Of a DNA stretch of 64,000 bases, positions 40,946-51,817 are shown in pieces. Source of the DNA: Warburgia ugandensis. Taxonomy: Eukaryota > Streptophyta > Magnoliopsida > Canellales > Canellaceae. The notes beneath the pieces were generated by a model that had not been told where the DNA came from, did not search any database, and was given only the letters and a program-made list of their open reading frames with translations. The position numbers and the translations under genes were made by a program. Positions within the stretch are counted from its first letter, which is position 1, and the number at the start of each line of letters is the position of its first letter. Where the stretch lies: the NCBI GenBank assembly GCA_035236585.1, contig CP141127.1, positions 74,753,495-74,817,494 on the forward strand. The letters run 5' to 3'.

Positions 40946-43607
40946 TGTAATGACCCCAATTTTTGTAATATTAAAATCCCATGAAAAGTTCAATTTTGAA
41001 GATAAGGGCATTTTGGTCATTTCACTAGTCACCTTGACTGAACCTAGAAACTTGGTCCTGAAAATGGTACCATTAGATGCATCTCAGAAAAAGGAATCCA
41101 ACAAGACCAAAATCACCCAAAACGGAGTTAAAATGAGCAAGTTATGGCCCTTTGAAGTTCAGGGGCAAAATTGTAATTTTCACAAAAACGGATTTAACTG
41201 CAAAACACAGGGGCCCATTTTGATACGGGCAACCCTTCATCTTCAACCTCTAGAGGGTTCTAGAACGGCGGTGATTGGAGGAGAAATCACTGCCCTTCTG
41301 GAGGTTTCTCCACCGCCATTCAAAGGCGGTGAGAGCCCCCTCTAGAACCCTCTCTTAGCTCTATAAATAGAGCTCTTGGGCACCTCTAATGGCAGCCCAA
41401 AATGTTGAAGAAAAACTGTTGAAGAGCAGTGACCAAGAGGAGAAAACGTGGAGAGAAAACCAGCCACAAAGCAGGTACGCCCAAAAACTCCCCAAACCCA
41501 TCTCACCCATAGTCCTAGGCTCAGTTTCCCTAGGTTTTTGCATGAAAATCCATGGGGAATAGGCCTCTAGGGAGTCACCAAGGACCCTGGGATGTCCCCA
41601 GGGCCGCACTGGTTCGACAAGGTCGAACCAGGGTGACCTAAGGACGACCCGGGTCCCTAACGAGCAAGATGATCCAATAGGAATGTCCCACGTCGTCCCG
41701 CGTCGACCCCGTTTGAAAAACCAAACGGGCGGGTCTAGGGACGCGCCCGCAAAAGAGAGGAGCGGCGGGAAAACCCAGTGCGTCTGCAGACGCGCCTGCT
41801 GAGGCGCACGCCGCAAATCCGCAGTGCGCTAGCGCTACGGGTTCTTTTCGTTCCTTAAGGAAGTCAGGGCGCACAACGCAGTCGCGCAGCGCCCTAGCAT
41901 TCCGTTTTTTTCGTTCTTAAGACTCTATGTACATACAACACTAAAACGCTTATAACTTGAGATCTAGAGCTCCGATTGAGGCGTCGCAAAAGGCGTTGTG
42001 TCCGTATCGACAACGCAGACACATCCAAACTATAAAATCCTTGATCAAGGACCAATCAAAGGTAGGCATGATCCTTAGAATAGGATGGTGGTGCGTGGCC
42101 ACTAGAACTTTGGAAAACTAAGGATACCAAGGCCCAATTAGGACCTTAGGACACCCATAGGCATAGGGATGGACCCCTAATGCCTAAGTAATAAGACCAA
42201 TTACTCTAAAACCCATAAAAGATAGGCCAAACTAACCTTGATTCCCCAAACCATGATCAGGAGCGTCCGAAGACAAAAAGGGTTAGCGCGACCTAGCCAG
42301 GTAGGTGCTCTATCACTATTAGATTCTTTTAAAAGAACTATCATTATTTTGAGAACATATGTTTTAAATATATGACTTGATTTGCATGACTTAATTCAGC
42401 ATGCATGATAAATGCTTTGTACATAGCCATGTTTTGAAATGATTGCATATACATTATGCACATATATGTTTTGCAAACAAGTGCATACATTGCATGATTT
42501 AAGTACTTGCAAAGATTGCATGTCCTTAAGAGTTGCCAAAAGACGCTGGAGTGTCGAGGGCCAGGCAGTTGTGAGGGACCCAAAGAGGACAAGTTTTAAA
42601 AAGAGGTTTTGGCTTATTTAATCTTATGTGATTTGGGCAAGTAAGCCCGTGGGTGCTATGCCGAGGGGTCTGGGTTGGCCACCCGGCCTCTACCACTATT
42701 AGGTGGATGGGTACCACGCCCAAAAAGAGGCAAGTCCCTACATCGACTGCATGTGGTACAGGGGGCTACCATTGGTGTCACGGCACTGAGTCGACGTGTC
42801 ATAGGCCTCGTGGAGGCTATGACCGAGTGTCCTCAGGTACCCGGGGACCACACAGCGAGGAGGTCATGGGCATAGTGGACCCTATGGTTTGATGATTTAT
42901 GTGCATTGCATATGGCATGATATGAGGTTGGTCGACCATACCATACTAGAGATCCATGAGTTGGACTCCATGAAGCATCTATTGCATATCATGATGTTAT
43001 CATATATATATATGATACTTTCAATTTTGGATTATGTGATCTTTTAAGTCATTAGTATTTCAGTTTGATAATGGATTCTTATACTGATATTGAACTCGAG
43101 TATTTAGACATGCACATGTTTTGGAATGAGCATATGATTTTGAAATATCGCATGCATTATAAAACTAGTAGTGATAGACTCCTACTGAGTATGGTATATA
43201 CTCACCCTATCCTTAACATTTTTCAGGATAGTTCCACTCATAAATAAAAGACGTCTCAGGAGATATTAGTGCTACGAGCAATTGAATAAAAAAGAAGAAA
43301 GTTATACATGTAAGTAAACTCTCAACCCTTGGGACATGAAGTTGTATTTAATTACAGTTAGGCTGTGTGCTGTGACTGGAAAGACCTAGGGAAAAATATT
43401 TATGATTTCTGAAGTTTTTTTCAAAAACTGCTTTAGTTGTTGTGAAGGCAAATGACACTCGGGGTTTTCAAAAAAATGACTTTAAAACTAAAGGTTTTCT
43501 ACTGCATCGCATGGTTTTTATAGAATGGTTTTCAAATAGGGATGCATCCCACCTTAGGAAATTAGGTATTGCATTTAAAAATGCATGAGAAAACCCGGGT
43601 CATCACA
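40946..43607 (+). repeat. 3' LTR of the inner element
   Basis: Near-identical copy of 34,878-37,543, including the inverted-repeat cluster and TATA box (41,362-41,368). Many differences between the copies are CG in one and TG or CA in the other, as expected from deamination of methylated cytosine. Confidence 0.88.
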
Positions 43608-43612
43608 TGGAT

Positions 43613-46483
43613 TTTCAGACCATCGCCAGAGAAGACACCTACTTGGATTGACGATCCAAGCAGATGATTTGGTCCAGCATGGTGAGATGAACAAAACCCC
43701 TAAGGTGATGGGGGAATCCAAGATGATCTAGACCATTGATCGGAGAGGAATAGTGCATGTAGCACAATTTGAGGGTTTCACTACAAAATAGTGATAAATG
43801 TGCACATCTAGGAGAGAGAGAAATGGAAAAATGTATCTAGAAAGTAAGATCTACAAAACCCTATTCTTGATTTTAGGATTTTAGCTAAATCTGCACCATT
43901 CATGCTAGATCTAGGTTTTGTGGATAATCCAACTGTCCATTTTTAAATCAAAGCTTAGGGATATGTAATTTAGGCAATGATGTAGCTTGGATTACACAAA
44001 AAATTTTGGTCTAGGCTGAAAACCGATCAAACAATCTCAGTCGTTCAATTAGGCACTATTTGCACAGTAACTTCTGGATGTCTAATCAATGATCAGACGT
44101 CACGGATGAGTTCATGAGCATTAAATTAACTAGGATATGCCATAAATTAAAGATATGATAGAAATTCATCAAATAAATCTGAACCGTTCTATCTGACAGT
44201 AGAGGATTAGGGCCTGGCAAAGGTCTGATTGGTGATCAGACATCACCATTGCATACCTTGACCTTTATTAGGTTAAGATACTTTGAAATTTTAAGATCAA
44301 GGGGTAAATTTTTAAGAAACTGAGAAATTGTATGAAATCTAAGAGTTTAATCTGAACAGTAGATTATGTTCAGATGAGTAATCTAATCTACAATTGGTGA
44401 AGGACACTCAGACATGAGGTCCTCAATTGTGTGGTAAATGCTTCCTGAAAAGAGCTTGAAAAGTAAATTTTATACACTAATTAGATTCAAGCATGACTTA
44501 GATGATTACATGATTATATGTTGATGTGGGGATTCAGATGTCGTATGTGCCACACAATTTCAAGCGTTGTTTGACCAAATTGAAGATAAGTTTAAAGCTA
44601 AACTTAAAGGGGAAGAATTGGTGGAAAATTTGCTAAGGAGGTAAGTAGTTTTAACATCGAGCTGAGAAACACGAAAACCATTGAAGATTCCTCTATCATA
44701 TTTGAGAATGCTTTATATTTGGGATTATGACATTTTTGAATTTTACAATTAACATGCTTGTTTTTCATGTAACTTATTGGTTTGGAAGGCCATGTTGTTT
44801 TACTATTGAATTTGAAACTTATGCATGAAAATATATCTGAAATTACATGGACTTGATGAATTATGAAATGTGGAATGTGGAATCCTCAACTCGCCCTTGG
44901 TAAGGGTTGCTTTTACATGGATATACCATATAATAAAATTTAAATTGCATGTTTTCAATAGTACATGGATTTCTATGACTTTATTGGTTATACCGGCATG
45001 TGATAATGCCTAGTATTATTACATTATGATGAACATATTAAAGCTGGTGGACACTGTGCTAGGAAGATTGAGGACTGATCATCCTCCTTCTTTTGAAATT
45101 GTTTGTATATTGGCTTGGCCGTGAAAAAGGGTGCATGACGGCCCTGGTCAGTCATGGTGGGACGTCCTAAGTGGGGCGTCGAGCTACAGGATGTTTGCTA
45201 TGGGTGCTTCCTATGGGGAACTCTTTCGATCCAGGGAGTCTGTTCGTCTAGGTATCGGCTTGACAGTTAAGGACCTAACTTGGTTTTGTCCATAGCACAG
45301 AGGGTCCATTATTTTCATATCTATGTGGATACAGCGCAATAGCACAGCTGCATGGCACCCTGAGATTTCAGGTCTATAATGAGCACTCATGACCAATGGC
45401 AGATGGTCGGATGTTGAGTGTTTTCTACACTCGTGAGACCTCAAGGAGGTTCTAATGGATATATTAATATGTATGTGTTTATTGAGACACATTGATTATA
45501 TTGAAACATTTTATGATTTAAATGTTTTACATCTATTAATTTTGATTATGATTCACTATTCAGTTTGGATGGGTATCTTTACGAGATGATGCATACCGTG
45601 AGTTTTAATGATCTTTCATCTTTTGTAAAATACCTTACAAAGGTTATTATTGACTCTGATAATTGAATTGGTTTGGCTTGGTATTGATTTATAAATCATG
45701 ATTGAGATTTCAGAGTTTATCATATCACTCATTTTTGCATCATATTCTATCAAATTGCATAACATATGATTATATATCTCTTATTGGATTAAAATTACAT
45801 AAACTCATGCTTTTGATGATGAAACTACTTACACAAGCGCAAGCTTGCTGTGACATTGTAAATTGTTTACAATGTCTCAGGTCTGAAGAATTGGAACATA
45901 GAAAAGGGAGCAGAAATGGCGATAAAGATCTAAAGAGAAGAACATGACAAGTATAACAAACAGGTTGCAATTATAGTTAATTTCTTGGTGAAACTAACAT
46001 ACATTTGACTTAATGACTTTACTGTATTTACATGTGGGAATGTAAATTGAAACTATGGAGTTATGGCTATTACTAGAGTGGTATTGGGGAGTTTGATTTT
46101 AGTCCTAGCCTTTTGGTGCTTCAAATATGTTTCTTTTTATTTAAATTTAAATAGACATGTGTGTGGATGAATTTTTGGAGAGAGATGGAGTCTTTGTTAT
46201 TTATTTTAAGTATATATTGTGTTTATTAAGTTATCACATTACATGCACAAAATCCAAAATATGGGGGAGACTCTGCCAGATTTTCTGTAGAAATGTGATA
46301 TTCATTCCTTTAAAAATCCTTAGATTGTTTTTATAAAAGAAAAAAAATGACACTCAGAATTTTTAATGTCTTCTCCTGAAACTTGATTTTTGTTGTTTAG
46401 TGTCTAAGTAGTTTTTCAAATTCAGGGCCCCACAATTACCAAAGATTTTATAAAAAATTGTTATAAAAACCTAGAATGTCACA
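43613..46483 (+). repeat. 3' LTR of the outer gypsy element, remaining 2.87 kb
   Basis: Resumes at TTTCAGACCATCGCC exactly where the sequence left off at 34,877 and follows 27,531-30,395 to the terminal GAATGTCACA. It is followed by the CATGT target-site duplication. Confidence 0.85.
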
Positions 46484-46488
46484 CATGT

Positions 46489-46932
46489 AATTCTAAAAAA
46501 GAAGCTGGTTGAAAATTTGTGATCCCCAGCATGCTTGTAGCTTATTTTAGGTACAAATTTGTATCGATATTAGTGACCACGTAACTTAGTTTTGTTTCTT
46601 CTTTTGGTACTACGAATAATATGAATCAAGTTAGCTAGAAAGATATGTTTATTTCCTAAACTTAATTGAAATCTTTCCGGTAAGCAAAAAAGTGCTGCAA
46701 ACAATCATATTCTAAGTAATACCTAAGATTTCCACACCTTAAATTTTGGACCGAGGAGAAGCATGGTGGTGTGTGTGCCAGACGACTTTAAGCAACCGGT
46801 AGGAAAAGTTGCCGAAACTTCTTAAACTCGTGGGCATCTTCGTCATTTGAGAAATACTTAGATCCGCGACAGCAGGTGAGCCGATTTTACCACTTCATCT
46901 AAAAAACTAGGACTCGCTACGTTTCAAACCCT
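46489..46932. other. Spacer between the nested retrotransposons and the small-gene promoter
   Basis: Unique-looking AT-rich DNA with no frame or repeat. It joins the sequence left of 27,237 if the nested block is removed in thought. Confidence 0.4.
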
Positions 46933-46990
46933 GATTGGCTGGACTGACGAAAACCTAGCTCTTCTCGCCTTTATAATAAAGAACCCTAAA
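46933..46990 (+). promoter_or_regulatory. Plant promoter: inverted CCAAT box, TATA box and telo-box
   Basis: GATTGGCT at 46,933 contains an inverted CCAAT box. TTTATAATAAA at 46,970-46,980 is a TATA box about 30 bases before the likely start of transcription (near 47,000). AACCCTAAA at 46,982-46,990 is a telo-box, a motif common in genes of the translation machinery and dividing cells. It is followed by a pyrimidine-rich leader (47,050-47,130). Confidence 0.55.
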
Positions 46991-46999
46991 TTGGTGTTT

Positions 47000-47162
47000 C
47001 TCTGGAGAAAGGGTACTAGAGGGTGTATGTTGGGCACTTGTTAGATCTAGGGTTTCTCTCCTTCCCTCTGCTCTCTTCTTCATTCGTACCTTTCTTGCCA
47101 TCGTATCTCTCTTCTTCTTGCATTTCTTTTGAAGGAAGGCTCTATATCTGAGTCAACAGCAG
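47000..47162 (+). other. Likely non-coding first exon of the small gene
   Basis: Pyrimidine-rich leader after the TATA box. A good donor CAACAGCAG|GTGCCG follows at 47,162/47,163. In the frame that continues into the second exon there is a stop in this leader, so coding would begin in exon 2. The exact transcription start is inferred from the TATA box. Confidence 0.4.
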
Positions 47163-48389
47163 GTGCCGATCCATGGCAACCAGTCTGCCGCTTGGAGCCA
47201 ATATAGACCGTCGGTCGAAGATAGCTTGAATCTCAACCGTTGATTCTTGCTACAATATCCGCCAACATTTCATATTGCCTCTGCTTGCCTAGCCTTCTTT
47301 GTGTTGTCTGCGTAATCTGCGTTAGTTTTAGCTTGAAGAATTTATTTTCTGTTCTTCCTTTTGTCTTTAATAAGTAGTATGATATTTTATTAGTGTGGGG
47401 ATGGTGAAAGAAATGGCTCTAGTTCAGACACGGGGGTTTGTTTTCCAATAGCAGACCACCTTTTGCATGGGGCCTATAGAGATGAGTTGCTACACGATTG
47501 GCGGGAGTTATCAACCCCTCCTCCCTTCAAATTTAAAGCAGCCATATTCATCCCCTCCCCTTTCTTCTTCTGTTGATTTTCCCTTTTTCTCTTACATTTT
47601 GGTTTGATATATGATCCACATTTTGATTGTCATCTTGACCGGTGGGTTATGTCATTGAAACAATCTTAAGTGCCCAATCCGTGACCAAATTTTAGCAGCA
47701 GTTATACTATTTATTCATCAATTAAAAGTAAAGGGAAAAAGGGGGTACTCCTAGGATAATGGCAATGCTTCCGACGAATGTTCAATCTTATTGCTCTACA
47801 ATGCCAACCATTTTTTACATAGGTAGCTCTGCATGTAAATGACCTGACTGTCAATATGATAAGCCTTGGTTTGGATCTAAACTGATTGGAAAACCGTGCT
47901 AGTTTGGCCGGTCTAATTTCCAATCACATGTGGCTTTAATCACCTATTCTCGCTATTTAGTTTAAATTTACCAAAATGTAATTCTAAGGCAATTTCTGGG
48001 GCTGCCTGAGGGGCGATATTTTCATTGGAAATGTGACCAGGGGATCTGTATGAAGGATTAACTAATAACCTTCAGGGTAATCAATGGTCAATATACCAAT
48101 TCATAGTCTATCAGGCGAAGAGAGAGCTGTGAAGGAAGTTGGGAATTTCATCGCTTTGGTTAAATTTCTGCTGTAAATTTATGACTTCTTATGAGTTAGC
48201 CAGACATTAAGTGGTGTCTTGGCTTCTAATTGTCTACCTAAATTGTTTTTGGGAAACAGTTTTCTACTTAAATGTTTCGGTCTTGGAGAAATACTGGCAC
48301 CGCAATATCTCCTACCCATAGGCTGTTCTTCTTATCTGTGCCAACCTTAGTTTTAGCTTCCATGCTATAGAGCAATGCTATTATTTCAG
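47163..48389 (+). other. Proposed intron of the small gene
   Basis: GT at 47,163 and AG at 48,388-48,389. It is AT-rich with pyrimidine stretches and contains only short frames (for example an 18-codon frame opening MATSLPLG at 47,173) that I do not regard as genes. Confidence 0.35.
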
Positions 48390-48402
48390 GACACCTCTAC
48401 AA

Positions 48403-48576
48403 ATGTTAAGGAGACTACATGGAATGGTGGGTCGAAACAGAGATAAGAAAACCACATGGAATCGTATGACTGACAACAATTACAGCTTTAACAGAAATTC
48501 TTTTCTTCAACAACTGTCAGCTGAGAAATATGATCCGCGGAGTCAGAGAAGCTCATTACTTGCCTTAGGCACTTGA
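48403..48576 (+). CDS. Small protein of 57 residues, unknown function
   Basis: An acceptor TTATTTCAG|GACACC at 48,389/48,390 is followed after 13 bases by an ATG. The frame codes for 57 residues and ends with TGA at 48,574-48,576. The protein is basic (11 Arg/Lys): it starts MLRRLHGMVGRNRDKK, has an Asn-rich middle (NNYSFNRNSF) and ends SSLLALGT. There is no signal peptide and no membrane segment. It is just below usual ORF-calling size. Support comes from the promoter, the splice signals and the in-frame upstream stop in exon 1. I recognise no family. It could also be a non-coding transcript with a chance frame. A possible poly-A signal is AATAAA at 48,768. It converges with the calmodulin-binding gene. 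Confidence 0.4.
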   Translation: MLRRLHGMVGRNRDKKTTWNRMTDNNYSFNRNSFLQQLSAEKYDPRSQRSSLLALGT

Positions 48577-48819
48577 AAATGGAGCTAAACAAGAAAGACA
48601 AATGTAACAATGGTTGATCCATATTCTCTTAAGATACCTGCTTTAGATGTGGCTCATGGAAATCTTATGTTACTGATGAAGAAGAAAGAAAGAAAAATGT
48701 AGATCTACACATTTCAATATTTCATCGTGCAATCTAAGGAGTAGAATTCTTGTGGAGACTTCTTATGAATAAATCACGTATTTGACGCTCATGGGCCAAA
48801 TTGGATTTAAGTTTTCCAC

Positions 48820-50136
48820 TTATGGTTCTGGTGGCGGCCTCCCTTGACCCTTGTCTTCTGGATCTTGCAGCTGAATTACTGTTTTGAAGGGTCCAACAAG
48901 AGCCTTCAGCTTGCTCTTCCTTTCCAATACTTTCCGTTTCCTCAAGCACATCATTCTATGATCGTGACTCTTTCTTTTTTTTCCATGAACTTCTTGCCGC
49001 TTCATTGACACATCCTCCTGCGCTGGCTGTTTCTCCATGACTTGTTCCAATCCCTCCCTTCCATTCTCATCTTCCTCAACTCTAAGCTCCTTACCTTATC
49101 CGAACTTCAATTTTCCAGGTTCATCCTCAACATTAGCACCCATAGATGCTGCCTTCTCTATTGGAACTTTAGGTTCCTCCGCGTCACCCTCCTTATACCC
49201 CATGAACCTCTTCATGAGATTTACTAGACAGACTTTCTTCTACTTGGGGAGATTGCTCCCCTTATCTTGTTTTTCATTGATGGGAGTTGGTTCTCGCTCT
49301 TCTTCTCGGTCAGTTTCTTGTTTGTTCTGATCATTTTTTATTTCAGTTACACTATTTTCTGGAGCCAATTCATGTTTTTCTAGCGAGGAACAGTCACCCT
49401 CCGCCTTGTCATTCTCAGTAATATTTGATTCAGTGTCTATGGAATCAAGAGGTGCTTGATCCTTTAATGGTGGAGTCTCAAGAAAAACAAGTTCTTCACG
49501 CTCTACCTTTACTGGCTCCTGTGCGTCCTCATTTGGCAGTTTTTTCTCGTCTTGCTTTTCCAATACAAAGACAGGTTTTTCAATTATATCAGAACAAGGT
49601 TTTATGGTTGTTGTCTTACCAGCTTTTGTTTCTCTTTGTTTTGTGGTACCAGTATCTTTCGTGGTACCAATTTCCTTTTTCAGGCTTTTTGACCTTATGA
49701 GTGGCTGAACCTTCCCATCTCTTAGTGTTCTTGATGTGCTATCTTTGAAGGACTTCGAAGAAAGTACAGGCTTAGGTGAGGGAGAAGAAGCTTTGACTGG
49801 TTTCTCCTTGCCGCTAGCTAAAATTGTAGTTCTATGTGGATGAGATGGGGACGGGGGTTTGTCAAGGGATTTTCTAGTGGGCAAACGTTTGACGGGCACA
49901 CTTTCAGAAGCTTGCTTCTTGCCATACTTGCGAGATTCTTGGAGAGAGCTCATTGTAGGCTTGAGGTAACCTGGTATTGGTTTCTCTGATAGGACTGAAT
50001 TGTCTCTATCTGAAGAACCTGCAACAGAAGATTTCGGGGTTCTTCTCCTATGAGGGATTTCACTGCTTGGAGGACTTCTAGGGGATAAACCCATCTTCTC
50101 TTTGCCATTGGCACCTTCCTTTATGTTTGCAGCCAT
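48820..50136 (-). pseudogene. Plant calmodulin-binding-domain protein gene, C-terminus disabled
   Basis: The ATG at 50,136 opens 298 clean codons to a TAG at 49,242-49,240. The protein is Ser/Pro/Lys-rich and disordered, with IPGYLKPTMSSLQESRKYGK at residues 54-73 resembling the conserved PxYLRxTxxS-KYGKK block of the Arabidopsis At5g39380-type family. Downstream in the same frame lie an acidic linker, a TAA at 49,098-49,096 in what should be LKFRRGK, and then a calmodulin-binding domain (Pfam Plant CaM-binding, PF07839) with RKSKLKALVGPFKTVIQLQD. Within that domain the conserved NDVLEETES portion (about 48,950) lies in a different frame from RKSKLKALVG, and a third stop (TAG) precedes it. 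So the calcium-signalling domain is lost, or the gene now makes a 298-residue truncated protein. No intron I can see removes the stops. Confidence 0.75.
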
Positions 50137-50139
50137 GAA

Positions 50140-51543
50140 CTTTGGATAAAATGGAAAAAGAGAGAGAGAGAGAGGTGTAAGTAATCTTGAATTCCTGATA
50201 TAGAAGAATGCTATGCAAATAGATGAACGACATTAACTGCTAAAAGTTTCAACATGTAAATCACAAGGATCTGTGCAAAAGATAGAATCAAATAACGGTC
50301 CATTAGTTTAGATTGGCACGATAACAAGCAAATTAATAACTGCTCCAAGTTAAACTTTGACATTGTTAAGTCCAAATAACTTTCATAGTTACAGCAAAAC
50401 TTCTAAACATTTGACTGCAAAAGCCATGTTTTATATCATTAAAATAGCAGCAATGCAAATTCTTACATGCTGTGATAGATACATCCCAAGAGTCTCTGTA
50501 GCTAATTTGGTTACTCACATAACAGCGGCAATGTAAATTCTTACATGCTGTGATAGGTACATTCCAGGTGTCCCTGTAGCTAATTTGGTTACTGACCATT
50601 CCTGGGTGTATATATTAAAGGTAGAAAGGTGAATTCTGCTTGTAGGTACACTTCATTCTCTGTCGACATCATTGCTGATAGAATGGATATAATCCCACTT
50701 AATAAAGCCATAGGTAAAGCTAATGTGAAAACGAATCTCATTAAGCCTGTTGCTTGGGCTAATAGATATCTGATCAGGAAAATTGGGTAGCAAAATTCAC
50801 TACACTACACTACACTACACATCAGTGTTAGCTGCGGAAACTGCATCCATTTGATCTCTTAATAAGAACTTGTGTGGATTTTGGATCAAAGGACTTTTAG
50901 AGATTGCTTTAACAGTTCATCTGTTGCATAGAATTAAGAACATCGTCATCTCTTTGCATGCGAAGTTTCTAGTGAATCAACCTATTATTCAAAGGTTCAT
51001 TTAAAAAGGAAGAGTCAACTGAATAACAAGTCAAAATCAGATCTTGCTAGATCAACAACATTCACGCTACAAATAACTAAATCTTCTCTTATTCTATATT
51101 TCACATTTTGCTTATTGATCCACTAAACAGAAGAACTAAATGAGAATGTTTCCTTTCATAGGTACTTATGCCAAATTTCTTCATGATCATTGGAAAAGTT
51201 CTTCAGGGGTGAAGAGAAAGATACAAGTGGTTTATGCATTCTCCAAAATTGATGCACAAATAAAAGATTTAGAAATCCTGGAACTAGAATACAATGACTG
51301 AACCAAGCACCTTAGCCTGCTCCTGAATTGGTTACTTCAAACTGAACAAAGCGTTTGCATTAACCAAAACGTTCACAAAAAAGAGAAAAAAAGATTGGAG
51401 CCTCTTAAGAGGTTCAAAGCAATCTACTAAATCCATTGTCAGTCGTTACAGGTAAATAAAACCCATTCAAACAAAATTAAACGGGCAAAATATGGCAGCA
51501 TAGATAGCCCTTAAAGAAAAAGTACAAGAAAGAGTATACAAAC
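50140..51543 (-). other. Probable 5'-UTR intron of the calmodulin-binding gene
   Basis: On the minus strand a donor AATCAAG|GTTTGTA at 51,544/51,543 and an acceptor TATCCAAAG three bases before the ATG bound a 1.4-kb intron in the leader. A CT-rich run lies just before the acceptor (50,160-50,175). No coding frame of note is present. Confidence 0.45.
50448..50593. repeat. Tandem duplication, two units of about 70 bp
   Basis: Units at 50,448-50,515 and 50,523-50,593 share ATTCTTACATGCTGTGATAG and CTGTAGCTAATTTGGTTACT, with a few substitutions. They lie inside the proposed leader intron. A short (ACTAC)n run follows at 50,799-50,820. Confidence 0.8.
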
Positions 51544-51730
51544 CTTGATTAATTGTAGCAATGCAATCACGCCAGCTTCTCCATTTCGAAATTAGTGAGA
51601 GGGGTGGGTGGAGTAATGGATTGGCAGAAGAAAAGGAGAATTCCTTTTGAGGTGAAACGAATGGAGTAGAATGGAATGAAATGGATGGCAGAGAAAGGGG
51701 AAGAGAGTTCATGAAGGTTATATAGCTGGA
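51544..51730 (-). promoter_or_regulatory. Promoter and leader exon of the calmodulin-binding gene
   Basis: On the minus strand a TATA box CTATATAAC lies at 51,726-51,718, giving a start near 51,690. A pyrimidine-rich leader runs to the donor at 51,544. An open frame (51,817-51,467) crosses TATA box, leader and donor; I take it as chance. Confidence 0.45.
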
Positions 51731-51817
51731 AGTATTACTCAGGTTGTTAGAGGTGGTGGACGAAAACTGCTTCAAAACTAAACCGACAAAACAGAGGAGG
51801 TAGGCTGACCAAGTCAA

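Larger units (their letters stand above)
34878..43607 (+). mobile_element. Inner Ty3/gypsy-type retrotransposon, structurally complete but without recognisable coding region
   Basis: Two LTRs of about 2.66 kb (34,878-37,543 and 40,946-43,607), both TGTAATGACCCCAA to GTCACA or ATCACA, flank a 3.4-kb interior. The primer site GTTGGTATCAGAGCCCTGG (37,544-37,562) fits methionine tRNA. A polypurine-type stretch TTTTAAGGGGGTAATAA lies just before the 3' LTR. The duplication TGGAT flanks it (34,873-34,877 and 43,608-43,612). By eye the LTRs are about 97% alike, so it is fairly young. The interior has no recognisable gag or pol, so it looks non-autonomous or heavily decayed. Confidence 0.88.
27242..46483 (+). 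mobile_element. Large Ty3/gypsy retrotransposon fossil, outer member of a nested pair
   Basis: Two 3.15-3.2 kb LTRs in direct orientation flank a 4.1-kb internal region, and a second retrotransposon sits in the 3' LTR. The 5-bp duplication CATGT flanks the whole (27,237-27,241 and 46,484-46,488). The 5' LTR is followed by GTTGGTGTTAGAGCC, a decayed methionine-tRNA primer site. Family: Ty3/gypsy with long LTRs, Tekay/Del-like by its primer site and by the GGATGAAATTCCTATAATG region before the 3' LTR (inference). The LTRs differ at roughly one site in ten by eye, so it is clearly older than the inner element. Broken, with many breaks. Confidence 0.85.

Noticed and set aside
51467-51817. Minus-strand frame of 116 codons upstream of the calmodulin-binding gene
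   Set aside because: It spans the TATA box, the leader and the donor site of that gene and has no domain; taken as chance.
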